The translations under genes and the position numbers were made by a program. A stretch of DNA of 64,000 nucleotides from JAGOBP01 sp046328575 (GTDB lineage Bacteria; Chloroflexota; Anaerolineae; Fen-1058). Numbering within the stretch: the first letter of the stretch is position 1; each line of letters starts with the position of its first letter. Below, piece by piece: positions 1 to 8,030 of the stretch. Location of the stretch: the NCBI GenBank assembly GCA_046328575.1, contig JAXLWI010000006.1:1-64000 (forward strand), read 5' to 3'. Below the pieces are notes generated by a model. The model saw only the letters and a list, made by a program, of their open reading frames with translations. It was not told the origin of the DNA and ran no database searches.

Positions 1-2589
1 CACGTAAGCGTCGTCAGGTAGAATTTGTTCGCGTCCATCCGCGGTGATGAGTATCGGTCTGTTGTCTTTCAAGCGAATGCGGAGATTCAGGGCGACCATC
101 AGCATATGGACAACACTGGCGGGGACCCATCGTAAGACGCCGGGATTGCACAGAATTTCTGGTTGGCTAAGGACAGCGAGCGCTAAGGACTGGATCAATT
201 TCATCCGCCGCCACATATCGGTCATGGTTTGTTGGCCAGCAGAAGGCATAAGGGCCAAATTAACCAAGCGCTGGATTGGACGGCGGCCTTGTTCTATCTC
301 AAGCACCGTGGCATTCGTTAAGTCGCGCCCTTGTAGGTAAACCGCCGCTGATATTGCTGTGTTAACATCGCCAGACTGTAAAGCGTCGATCAAGGCGTGA
401 GTGATGTCGTTGTCGTAAGCCGGTGATCCAGATGCCACTTTGACTAGATCATTATAGCCAGAGGTCAGTAAAACTGTAGCAAGATCGTGTTGTGGATTTG
501 CGGTATTGAGATCGCGCCAAATTTCTTCGCGCGATTCAGGATTGGGAATTGACACAGTGGTCAACGACTGAAGTGCGATCAACGAATCCGCGATCCATGC
601 TTTCAGTCTGTTCGATGCAGTGCCATCATACATCGCTACAAGCGGCTGTTCGACCTGATGGCGGATCGAAGCCAATTCGATATGTTTGATGAATCGGCAC
701 TCCTTCAATGCCGCGACGACTGTCATTAAACGGGCGCCGTATGGGTCTTCCTCGCTGTCGACTAGAAGGTTTCGAAGTAACTCGATAGCTGGTTGCGGTT
801 GTTGACTCGACATCAGTTTGGCGACCCAGAAGGCGATGACACGAGTGTATTGAGGATAATAGGCCAGTTCGGTGTGAATCAATTTCTCGGTAACAGCGCA
901 TTCAGCCGCTAACTCGTCGCGGATCAGATCAGACCAGAAATTCCAACCATTGGCATCTTTGCTCAGCAGCCCAGTGGCCCGAAGTATGTCATAGAACAAA
1001 TCTTCAGGAGGGTTGTTTTGCACATTCCATGCTGCGCGCAACTCATGGTCCGACACCTGATTGCGATCACGGTCCAGTTCGCGTTGAGGACTTAGCACCT
1101 GCCAAGCCAAATGCCCTAGCGCTATTCGAGCACGCGAGATGACGTCAGAGTCGACTGTGCTTCGGAGATGAACATGCGTCATCATCTGTTCTGTAATCGC
1201 TCGATTAAGCACTGCTGTAAGTTGCAACCCTTGTGGCGAGTCTTGAACAACTTCCGCTGCCTGACGCAGTATCAAGCTATTCGTGAGAGCGCGCTGAACA
1301 TCGGCATTGTGGTCCATCCAATCAGAAATCGAGCCGCGAGTCGTCGGATGGAGTGCTTCAATGAAGGCCAATGCATCGTCGCGGTCGATCGGCAGAAGTT
1401 GGACTTGGGCATTGAGCGGGTGGTTGAGGGCCGGCTGACTTGTGCGCGTGGTAAGGACAAATCTATCGAGCAGGGCGATTTCCCGATTTACGGTGGTTCG
1501 TTGAGTCGGACTGAGCTCGTCGTAACCGTCGAGCAGCCAAACCACCTGTCGCTTCCGTTCTGCCTGCGATAACTCGCTCCGAAATGTCTCTCGATTTTCG
1601 GGATACCAGCGCGCAAAGACGTGATCCGATACAAAGCCAGGGAAGTCGCTCGATGCCTCTCGGCTGAAGTATTCGGGGAGTGAAACCCACACGGGTATCA
1701 GATTGATTTGTCGAGCTGCGTGAATCACGAGTTGAGCGAGGAAGGCAGTCTTGCCAATGCCTGCTTCACCTTGAATGATGACCGTATGATATTGCTCTAC
1801 AAATCTACGAGCGGCAACTTCACCAGGTATGGAGGCAGAGGATCCAGCCACATCGACCCGGCACGCAGGTGGTTTATAACCGACGATCACTGGATGTTGT
1901 CGGTTAAGAATTTGTTGATATTCCACCAGCTCAACGGGCGTCACATTCGTCTGAGCAGCAGGCTGCGTTGTCACAACTACGCTTTGCTGTATCCCATGAG
2001 CGTTTGCCACTGATTGTTCAAGTTGGGGTAATCGAGCCGGCGACGCAAACTTATGAGCGCGTCGCGTTTCGATTTGTTCAGCAAACGCCTCCAGTGCGGC
2101 CTTCAGCTTTTCTGACGCTCGATTGGGTGCCAGTGTCCTTTCGGTGTCGCCGAACGAATACCAAAAGGCACGATACTCTTCCGCCTCTAATAACTCTTCA
2201 GCTGCGGCTTCCTTCCCCGGCACCAGTTTTGCCAACACTTCGGCATCGATCAAGGCCTCGCCAAGTTTCGCGAGCGTCGGATGTTTCTGATAAGCCGCTA
2301 ATCGGGGTTTCTTCTGGAAGTAAAACCATTTGAGGCAGAAGATCTTTAGCCAGTCATCATGATATGCTTCGGCTAGGGGATACTCTTTACTCCAAAGTTC
2401 GAGTTGCCATTCAAGCGCCTGCCCGATGAGAAACTCCGGCGACACTTGAGCCATATCGGGATGATCTTGAAGGTATTCGGCAACGAGCCAAGAGCCTAAC
2501 AGTGAATGATTTACCAAGCGGCCCGGAATGGCAATCTGTTCAAGAACTTCTTTTAGATCCGAGGTTGAAATAGGCGGGATGTCAGCCAT
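1..2589 (-). CDS. NACHT-type STAND NTPase, 3' end beyond window
   Basis: The frame runs open from an ATG at 2589 to the window edge (863 codons, no stop seen), so the C-terminus is missing. Residues 1-220 are a helical, charged N-terminal region without a domain I recognise. A P-loop GEAGIGKT lies at about residues 274-281 and an acidic Walker B LLDGYDEL at about 352-359, the spacing and D-G-x-D-E form typical of NACHT NTPases. A long helical region follows, plausibly winged-helix and repeat sensor. NACHT proteins are signal-transducing ATPases; several bacterial ones are anti-phage defence proteins. Its position next to an HTH protein and a serine recombinase fits cargo of an integrated element. 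The defence role is inference; the ATPase call is firm. An AP-ATPase or other STAND subtype is the main alternative. Confidence 0.82.
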   Translation of the reverse strand, partial: MADIPPISTSDLKEVLEQIAIPGRLVNHSLLGSWLVAEYLQDHPDMAQVSPEFLIGQALEWQLELWSKEYPLAEAYHDDWLKIFCLKWFYFQKKPRLAAYQKHPTLAKLGEALIDAEVLAKLVPGKEAAAEELLEAEEYRAFWYSFGDTERTLAPNRASEKLKAALEAFAEQIETRRAHKFASPARLPQLEQSVANAHGIQQSVVVTTQPAAQTNVTPVELVEYQQILNRQHPVIVGYKPPACRVDVAGSSASIPGEVAARRFVEQYHTVIIQGEAGIGKTAFLAQLVIHAARQINLIPVWVSLPEYFSREASSDFPGFVSDHVFARWYPENRETFRSELSQAERKRQVVWLLDGYDELSPTQRTTVNREIALLDRFVLTTRTSQPALNHPLNAQVQLLPIDRDDALAFIEALHPTTRGSISDWMDHNADVQRALTNSLILRQAAEVVQDSPQGLQLTAVLNRAITEQMMTHVHLRSTVDSDVISRARIALGHLAWQVLSPQRELDRDRNQVSDHELRAAWNVQNNPPEDLFYDILRATGLLSKDANGWNFWSDLIRDELAAECAVTEKLIHTELAYYPQYTRVIAFWVAKLMSSQQPQPAIELLRNLLVDSEEDPYGARLMTVVAALKECRFIKHIELASIRHQVEQPLVAMYDGTASNRLKAWIADSLIALQSLTTVSIPNPESREEIWRDLNTANPQHDLATVLLTSGYNDLVKVASGSPAYDNDITHALIDALQSGDVNTAISAAVYLQGRDLTNATVLEIEQGRRPIQRLVNLALMPSAGQQTMTDMWRRMKLIQSLALAVLSQPEILCNPGVLRWVPASVVHMLMVALNLRIRLKDNRPILITADGREQILPDDAYV

Positions 2590-2788
2590 ACAGTGCTCTT
2601 GGAGGTGCTGGAACTATCAAAAGGTGCGTCTGGCCGTTGAACAGCATGCTGCTGTTGAATCTCTCGGTGCGAAAAAATTATACCATTCCAGAGTGATGCT
2701 CCTGCGATGTACCGCAGCGTGAATAGGTTCTCAACCGCGATTGCATTTGAGTCGTGCCTTGGAGTACAATGCTTTTCGGAGTAGTGTC

Positions 2789-3007
2789 ATGCCTGATGAC
2801 TGGATTACAACGACTGAGGCCGCGGAACTGTCGGGCTACCACCCAGAACGTGTCCGCGAGCTAGTCAGAGGAGGCCAGATCGAAGCCCGAAAATTCGGTA
2901 CGATCTGGCAGGTTAGCCGAAGCTCGCTCTTGGCTTACTTACAAGCGGCCGAAAAAACCGGAGATGGGCGATGGGGACCTAAAAAAGAGAGCAAGCCCCA
3001 GTCTTGA
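2789..3007 (+). CDS. excisionase-like helix-turn-helix DNA-binding protein
   Basis: A 72-residue protein beginning ITTTEAAELSGYHPERVREL and continuing with RGGQIEARKFGTIWQVSRSSL. This is the winged MerR/excisionase-type HTH (HTH_17): an N-terminal helix-turn-helix, then the hairpin that reads a 'k-x-g-x-x-W-x-V' strand. I start it at ATG 2789, which has GGAG about 7 nt upstream; the frame continues upstream but the extra residues do not fit the family. It ends just before a promoter with an overlapping palindrome. With a serine recombinase downstream it may be the recombination directionality factor or a repressor of the element. That role is inferred from context only. It reads divergently from the NACHT gene. 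Confidence 0.75.
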   Translation: MPDDWITTTEAAELSGYHPERVRELVRGGQIEARKFGTIWQVSRSSLLAYLQAAEKTGDGRWGPKKESKPQS

Positions 3008-3014
3008 CAAGGTG

Positions 3015-3044
3015 TGATATAATTAGACTGTATAGTACAGTCTA
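3015..3044 (+). promoter_or_regulatory. extended -10 promoter with overlapping operator palindrome
   Basis: TG-A-TATAAT at 3015-3023 is a perfect extended -10 box. Immediately after it is a perfect inverted repeat, TAGACTGTA at 3024-3032 and TACAGTCTA at 3036-3044, separated by TAG. The start point would fall inside the repeat, so a bound dimeric protein would block initiation. The HTH protein encoded just upstream is the obvious candidate. Promoter activity and the binding partner are inferred. Confidence 0.5.
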
Positions 3045-3184
3045 TTAAAAGAATAGAAGCGGGCTGTAGGAGTGTTAGCGGCACTTCCACAGCCCTCACC
3101 AACTTGACCGTGGTAGCGGTCGGCTGGCTGGCCTGATTTTACCATAGGCACGCGCACGCCAACCTGCATCGGGTTGGCGTTTTT
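3030..3184 (+). ncRNA. candidate small structured RNA of about 155 nt
   Basis: The interval between the extended -10 promoter and an intrinsic terminator has no credible ORF but three clear hairpins. The first pairs GGGCTGT (3061-3067) with ACAGCCC (3089-3095), extended inward by GTG/CAC pairing. The second pairs GACCG (3106-3110) with CGGTC (3117-3121). The third is the terminator stem at 3156-3180. It could instead be a long attenuated leader for the downstream recombinase genes. No known RNA family is recognised. Confidence 0.35.
3156..3184 (+). terminator. Rho-independent terminator
   Basis: ACGCCAACC (3156-3164) pairs perfectly with GGTTGGCGT (3172-3180) across a 7-nt loop, and the stem runs into five T residues (3180-3184). 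Confidence 0.7.
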
Positions 3185-3575
3185 CGTTCTCAGGTCGGCC
3201 GGGAAGGAGGTCCTACAACTTAACCGCCTAAACCGCCAGAAGCGGCCCTACGCAGGTTGGAGGTTCGCCACATGCGACGGGAGGAAGTTGGCAATTGCCA
3301 AGCCCAGACCTGACTCACCAAAGCAGTTGAGCCGCGGGACACAGGGGGGAAAACCTGATGATCGAGGCCTCGTAGCCTAACCCTATCCAAACGAAATGAC
3401 GGCCTAAAACATCACGAACAGCAAATAACTGGAGGCGGGCTTGGCACTTTACCCGCCTCCTAGGCTTGATGTCTTGGTGTCCGGAAGGTTTTCGGATGCC
3501 TAACGGAACGTTTTCGGTCTATCAATGCCTTCATCGGGAGTAGGATAGCAGACAAATTCACTCAGCGAGGTGGAA
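3185..3575. other. non-coding, structured gap before the recombinase operon
   Basis: No gene is supported here. The stretch holds a perfect 14-bp palindrome TTGGCAATTGCCAA at 3288-3301 and a hairpin with 9-bp arms, GGAGGCGGG (3431-3439) and CCCGCCTCC (3452-3460), not followed by a T run. An apparent 68-codon frame at 3174-3380 starts at TTG inside the terminator stem and resembles no protein I know. The promoter of the recombinase operon should lie in this gap, but none stands out. Confidence 0.5.
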
Positions 3576-3794
3576 ATGTCTGCGAAAATGTCCAACTCTA
3601 AAATCTCATGGCGACCGCGTGGCGTCCGCTGGTCAGATGATTTGTATCTAACCTCCACATCGGAAATTGATGGTCGGCGACGTTGGCTGGAGATTGTGTT
3701 ACTTCTGGCATCAAAACTTCAAGCCGCCGACGACGACGATGTAGCTGAGTTGAGTACCATCTTATCGAACAATCTAGAGTCTGAGGATAAGTGA
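3576..3794 (+). CDS. small protein of unknown function, coupled to the recombinase
   Basis: A 72-residue ORF starting at ATG 3576, chosen because GAGG lies 5 nt upstream; GTG 3570 and ATG 3588 are alternatives. The N-terminal half is basic (WRPRGVRWSDD) and the C-terminal half acidic, with a DDDD stretch and an ESEDK end. Its TGA overlaps the GTG start of the recombinase in a GTGA arrangement, which implies translational coupling. I do not recognise the family. Small acidic partners next to large serine recombinases are sometimes accessory or directionality factors, but nothing in the sequence proves that. Confidence 0.55.
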   Translation: MSAKMSNSKISWRPRGVRWSDDLYLTSTSEIDGRRRWLEIVLLLASKLQAADDDDVAELSTILSNNLESEDK

Positions 3795-5590
3795 GAGATT
3801 ACATGACGATTCCACCCTATCCAGGCGACAAGAACTTTCAAAAATATAAGGACGGCATGTATGCCGTTCACTATTTCACGCCCGATCGTGCCGACACTCA
3901 TTTACCGGCCTGCGCCTTATTGCGGGTGTCGGGGCGACAGCAGAGCGAGGACGACAAGCATTCGTTACCTGAACAGTGGCGGCTAAACTGGGAAGATGCC
4001 GAGCGGCGCGGTTTTCGGATCGCGGCAGTGTATATCGACGTCCTGACAGGAGCAGAGCGCTCGCGCAAAGCTTTTCAACAGATGTTGACCGATGGACGGG
4101 CCGGACTGTATCGAGCCATTTTTGCAACCATGAACGATCGGCTGTTTCGTAACATGTGGTCGGCAGCGGATCTGGAAGAACTTGTTGAGCAGCACAACAT
4201 CGAACTTTATGGCACGGCTGAACCCATCGATAAAGAGCTACTCGGTTTGTTCGCTTGGGTGGCGTCACGGGAACGCAAGAATATCATCAAACGGACTGTG
4301 ATGGGGCGAGAAGCCGCAGCTCGTAGCAACGGGATACCATCAGGGAGGCCACCTTTCTATCTCAAGGTAATCCACGATGAACGCGGCAAACCGCACCACA
4401 TTGAACTGGATGAGTATTATGCCCCGATTATTCGTGAACTCTGCGTGCGTTATGCTGATGGCGAACAGCTGCGCAGCATCATTCGAGATTTATTCAAAGA
4501 CGTTCCTCGACCAACTGGCAAAACCAAATACGGCTGGACGCCGCAGTACATGAATCAAATTCTGCGCAGTACAACTCTTTACGGCAAATGGCCTTTCAAG
4601 CAATACTTCATCGAAGTGCCGGCCCTCATCGATAAGGGACTATGGGATAGGGTCCAGCTATCGATGCAAGATCGTCGTCACGGTTCGACAGGTGGCCGCC
4701 CGGCCCGGATTCCCGCGCCACTTGCCAAACTGATGTATTGCTCTGTTTGCGGTCAAGTCATGAATAGCCATGTGAGAGACTGGGATTACACCTATAAGCG
4801 TTTGGCCGACGGCACCAAGGCGCGGTATCGAGTAAAGCATGGCAAGATAAAGATCAAATACGTTTGTGGTGGCATGAACCACTATCCACATGTTCATCAG
4901 TGCCGTCAACCTGAATATGTGCGGAACGAGGATATCTTTCCTAAAGTGTGGGACAAACTCCTTAATGGTCTTGCGCACCCCGAACGGATTACTGTTGGTA
5001 TCCGCAAAGTGCTTGACCAGTTGGAAAAGTCCGACGAGCAAGTCGATCTGGCGACGATCGAGAAACGACTTACGAAGATCGAGCAGAAGATGCTCAGCTA
5101 CGCCGATCAACGCGCGGAGGGCGTTATCACGCCTGAACAACAGCATGAATTGGCTATGCGCTTACAGGATGAGAAGGACGCGTTGTTGGAAGAGAGGGCC
5201 AGACTCACGTCGAAGACTGAGCGGATTAAGGAAGTCCTTGAATTGCTAGCTTACGTCGAACCGGTGGCACGGAAAATGGCAACCAAGATGAAGGATCTGA
5301 CCGACGCAGAAAAGGCTATCTTCATCCGGGCTGCCTGCGGTCGCATCTGGATTGACGGGAGCAACGAAATCGAGATTGAACTATCGTTGCCCGGCTTGGA
5401 GGCGTTTGCGAAACGCGAAAGCGGCGAGGAAGGCGCTAGTGATTCTCATAATAGTTCTTCTCCCCCGCCTCAATCCGGACCTTCAGATGATTCTCACGAG
5501 GAGGCAGGGGGCATGACCAGCGCTGAACGGCATTGGGATTTACCTCATACGGCTCGTTATACGCGCAGTATGGATTGTAGGCGAGATTGA
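3791..5590 (+). CDS. large serine recombinase (site-specific integrase)
   Basis: 599 residues. A resolvase-type catalytic domain covers about residues 40-190, with the nucleophile in LLRVSGRQQ (Ser47 from the GTG start) and the DRLFRN arginine motif. A recombinase domain follows (about 200-310, KYGWTPQYMNQIL). A zinc ribbon comes next, with CSVCG and a second cluster CGGMNHYPHVHQC. A charged coiled coil spans about 410-490. This order is that of phage-type large serine integrases, which recombine attP and attB. An alternative start is ATG 3803. The last 50 or so residues (Ser/Pro-rich, then low similarity to anything) are encoded antisense to the 3' end of the neighbouring DUF1684 gene. The native C-terminus was probably altered by integration. 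Confidence 0.93.
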   Translation: MRDYMTIPPYPGDKNFQKYKDGMYAVHYFTPDRADTHLPACALLRVSGRQQSEDDKHSLPEQWRLNWEDAERRGFRIAAVYIDVLTGAERSRKAFQQMLTDGRAGLYRAIFATMNDRLFRNMWSAADLEELVEQHNIELYGTAEPIDKELLGLFAWVASRERKNIIKRTVMGREAAARSNGIPSGRPPFYLKVIHDERGKPHHIELDEYYAPIIRELCVRYADGEQLRSIIRDLFKDVPRPTGKTKYGWTPQYMNQILRSTTLYGKWPFKQYFIEVPALIDKGLWDRVQLSMQDRRHGSTGGRPARIPAPLAKLMYCSVCGQVMNSHVRDWDYTYKRLADGTKARYRVKHGKIKIKYVCGGMNHYPHVHQCRQPEYVRNEDIFPKVWDKLLNGLAHPERITVGIRKVLDQLEKSDEQVDLATIEKRLTKIEQKMLSYADQRAEGVITPEQQHELAMRLQDEKDALLEERARLTSKTERIKEVLELLAYVEPVARKMATKMKDLTDAEKAIFIRAACGRIWIDGSNEIEIELSLPGLEAFAKRESGEEGASDSHNSSSPPPQSGPSDDSHEEAGGMTSAERHWDLPHTARYTRSMDCRRD

Positions 5591-5984
5591 AGTCGATAGT
5601 GAACGTGCCGTCACCATCCGGCTCGATATCCAGATAGCGACCCGCGCCGTATGTTTCGTCGGGCGCGGTGGCATCGACAAAGGGCAGAAAGAAGTAGCCG
5701 TCATCGGTATCTTGATAGATTTGAAGCGTGGCCGTTTCGCCGGTTACGTCGAACGTGAACTGGCCGTACTTCAAATACTCGCGGACGCTGCCTGTGCTGG
5801 TAATCATCGTCACGATCGGCTTGGTGTCGAACTCTTGAACCGCGACGTGCAATCGTAAGGCCGGATTTTCGGGATAATACTTAAGGCCGTTGAAGTCCTT
5901 TTGTTGATCGGGTGTCAACGGCGATTGCCAATCGTGCTTGAAGAATTCATCTTTCTGTTGCCGGAACTCAGTTAAAGCGCTCAT
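5436..5984 (-). CDS. DUF1684 family protein
   Basis: A 182-residue protein starting at ATG 5984 with AGGAG 6 nt upstream; the frame extends further upstream but through the tRNA region. It carries the DUF1684 hallmarks: N-terminal RQQKDEFFK, the YYPENPALRL segment, a beta-rich core including GETATLQIYQD and a FFLPFVDATAPDETYGAGRY block, and the C-terminal FNLAYNPYCAYNE with a closing PPRENHLKVRIEAGEKNYY. The family is a widespread beta-barrel-like protein without a firm function. It appears full length, ending only a few residues after the usual GEKNY. About 155 nt of its 3' end overlap the recombinase in antisense, which marks the probable integration site. Confidence 0.9.
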   Translation of the reverse strand: MSALTEFRQQKDEFFKHDWQSPLTPDQQKDFNGLKYYPENPALRLHVAVQEFDTKPIVTMITSTGSVREYLKYGQFTFDVTGETATLQIYQDTDDGYFFLPFVDATAPDETYGAGRYLDIEPDGDGTFTIDFNLAYNPYCAYNEPYEVNPNAVQRWSCPLPPRENHLKVRIEAGEKNYYENH

Positions 5985-6050
5985 GCGTTTCTCCTCTAAA
6001 ATCGCTCTTGAAATTGTCTCACATCTTGAGTGAACGTTACACCCAAACAA

Positions 6051-6077
6051 AAAGCCCTTCATTATCTGAAGGGCTTT
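6051..6077 (-). terminator. terminator downstream of tRNA-Ser
   Basis: AAAGCCCTTC (6051-6060) pairs perfectly with GAAGGGCTTT (6068-6077). Read on the minus strand the stem is followed by a T-rich tract, placing it just after the tRNA 3' end. Confidence 0.8.
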
Positions 6078-6079
6078 GC

Positions 6080-6171
6080 TGGCGGAGAGGCAGGGATTCG
6101 AACCCTGGGTGACCCAAATGAGCCACAACGGTTTTCGAGACCGCCCCGATCAACCACTCTGGCACCTCTCC
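6080..6171 (-). tRNA. tRNA-Ser(CGA)
   Basis: On the minus strand the acceptor GGAGAGG pairs with CCTCTCC, followed by discriminator G and an encoded CCA (6080-6082). The T arm is CAGGG-TTCGAAT-CCCTG. The anticodon loop CTCGAAA gives anticodon CGA, reading UCG. A long variable arm is present, as expected for class II tRNA-Ser. Confidence 0.97.
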
Positions 6172-6229
6172 GGGCGGTTAGCGACCGCGATTATAGCAGA
6201 CTATCCGCGTTTCTTCAACCAACCGATCG

Positions 6230-7939
6230 TTATTCCACAAACAACGGCACTTTCTGGAACTTGACGACATCCACCAAACCCTGATCGGTGATCTTGAGTT
6301 CTGGGATGACGGCCAGCGCAACGAACGACATCGCCATAAACGGATCGTGCAGCGTGGCGCCGAGTTGATGTGCAGCGCGCAGCGCGTCGTCTACTTGCGT
6401 GCGCACCGTCTCGATCGGCTGATCGGACATCAAACCCGCGATCGGCAGCGGCACCTGCGCCAGCACATCCTGCTTGTGAGCGACCGCCAAGCCGCCATGC
6501 ATCTTGCCAATGGCCCGCGCCGCCGTCATCATCGATTCGTCGTCCGCGCCGACGACGACCAGGTTGTGATGATCATGCGCGATCGAAGAAGCGATGGCGC
6601 CGCGCAGCAAACCGATGCCCTTCACAAAACCGACGGTGTGTGAGCCGCTGTGCGTGTGCCGATCGATCACGGCGATCTTCAAGAGATCGAGGCCGGGGTC
6701 CTGCACGGCTTCACCGTTCTCGATGGTGAGTTCTTCGATCAGGTGCTCGGTCACGATCTGATCGGGAATCACGCCGATCACGCGGCCGCGATGGCCCTTG
6801 GCCTCAATGCGGAAACTAATATTGTCCCAATCGACGTTCATCGAGCCGCGCACCCGCACTTCGCGCGGCGGCTTGTCGTAGGGCAGCAATTGTCCATCGC
6901 GGGCGACGACGTTGCCGCCACGCAGCACCAACTTCGTCGTGACGTTGCGCAGATTGTCGAGCACAACTAGATCGGCGCGGCGGCCGGGCGCAATCGCGCC
7001 CCGATCGGTCAGGCCGAAGTAGTTGGCCGGATTGATCGTCGCGATCTGTATGGCCGTAACGGGATCGATCCCCAATCGGATAGCGCGGCGGATCAAATAG
7101 TCGATGCCTCCTTGATCGAGCAGGTCGCTGGGTTGGCGATCGTCCGTACACCAGCAGATGCGTGGCGAAGTTGCGGGCGTAATCAGCGGCAACAACTGAT
7201 CGAGGTTGTGCGCCGTCGTCGCTTCGCGGATGAAGATGGTCATGCCCAGCCGCAACTTCTCGCGCGCTTCTTCGACGGTGGTGCATTCGTGATCGGAGCC
7301 GATGCCCGCCGCGACGTACGCGTTGAGATCGCGGCCCGATAGGCCCGGCGCATGCCCATCGAGAATTTTGCCTGAAAATGCCTTGATTTTCGCCAGCACT
7401 TCGGGATCGGTGTTGACGACGCCGGGATAGTTCATCATCTCAGCGAGGCCCAACACCCACGGATAATCTTTGAAACTGTCGATGTCGTAGTAGCGCAGTG
7501 TCGCGCCCGAAGTTTCCATATCGGTGGCGGGCACGCACGAGGGCAGCATGACGAACATGCTGAGCGGATTGTATTTGGCGGCGTCGAACATGAAGCGAAT
7601 GCCTTCGAGGCCGAGCACGTTGGCGATCTCGTGCGGATCGGTGATGACGGTGGTGGTGCCGCGCGGCACGACGGCGCGCGCAAATTGCGGCGGCGGCACC
7701 ATGCTGCTTTCGATGTGGACGTGCGCATCGATGAAGCCCGGCGCGATGACTTGCCCCGTCACGTCGATGATCTCTTTGGCGGTGTAGCCCGTGCCGACCG
7801 CGACGATCTTGCCTTCGGTGATGGCGACATCGGCTTGATGTACTTCGCCGCTGAACACGTTGACGATCTGCCCACCCTTCAACAGCAGATCGGCTGGCTC
7901 ATTCCCGCGCGCGATGTTAATGACTTGATTGAGTTCCAT
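6230..7939 (-). CDS. ade: adenine deaminase
   Basis: A 569-residue amidohydrolase converting adenine to hypoxanthine and ammonia in purine salvage. It has the full adenine deaminase architecture. Metal ligands are seen in DAHVHIESSM (about residue 72) and SDHECTT. The CWCTDDRQPSDLL motif follows, and the family-specific C-terminal domain contains DRHTHSGSHTVGFVKGIGL and SSIAHDHHNLVVVG. The length is normal. The start at ATG 7939 has GAGGGG 3 nt upstream. It lies immediately downstream of a second purine deaminase on the same strand, separated by a nested palindrome. Confidence 0.96.
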   Translation of the reverse strand: MELNQVINIARGNEPADLLLKGGQIVNVFSGEVHQADVAITEGKIVAVGTGYTAKEIIDVTGQVIAPGFIDAHVHIESSMVPPPQFARAVVPRGTTTVITDPHEIANVLGLEGIRFMFDAAKYNPLSMFVMLPSCVPATDMETSGATLRYYDIDSFKDYPWVLGLAEMMNYPGVVNTDPEVLAKIKAFSGKILDGHAPGLSGRDLNAYVAAGIGSDHECTTVEEAREKLRLGMTIFIREATTAHNLDQLLPLITPATSPRICWCTDDRQPSDLLDQGGIDYLIRRAIRLGIDPVTAIQIATINPANYFGLTDRGAIAPGRRADLVVLDNLRNVTTKLVLRGGNVVARDGQLLPYDKPPREVRVRGSMNVDWDNISFRIEAKGHRGRVIGVIPDQIVTEHLIEELTIENGEAVQDPGLDLLKIAVIDRHTHSGSHTVGFVKGIGLLRGAIASSIAHDHHNLVVVGADDESMMTAARAIGKMHGGLAVAHKQDVLAQVPLPIAGLMSDQPIETVRTQVDDALRAAHQLGATLHDPFMAMSFVALAVIPELKITDQGLVDVVKFQKVPLFVE

Positions 7940-7952
7940 TTTCCCCTCAATT

Positions 7953-8026
7953 AACCACGGATTTCACGGACGCTGCGCGCACGGATATAACGCATTGTAT
8001 CCGTGCTATCTGTGTCATCCGTGGTT
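7953..8026. repeat. nested intergenic inverted repeat
   Basis: Outer arms AACCACGGAT (7953-7962) and ATCCGTGGTT (8017-8026) enclose a second perfect pair, GCACGGATA (7979-7987) and TATCCGTGC (7998-8006). The two arms share the ACGGAT core. It fills the gap between the two deaminase genes and may act as a weak terminator or processing site. Confidence 0.75.
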
Positions 8027-8030
8027 TGAT

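Noticed and set aside
3004..3023. TTGACA and TATAAT as one promoter
   Set aside because: The spacer is only 8 nt; the extended -10 reading is better.
3174..3380. 68-codon frame downstream of the putative small RNA
   Set aside because: It starts at TTG inside the terminator stem, has no family resemblance and is full of dyads.
6080..6171. tRNA-Ser as integration site of the element
   Set aside because: The recombinase end lies about 490 bp away at the 3' end of DUF1684, and no tRNA fragment is duplicated in the window.
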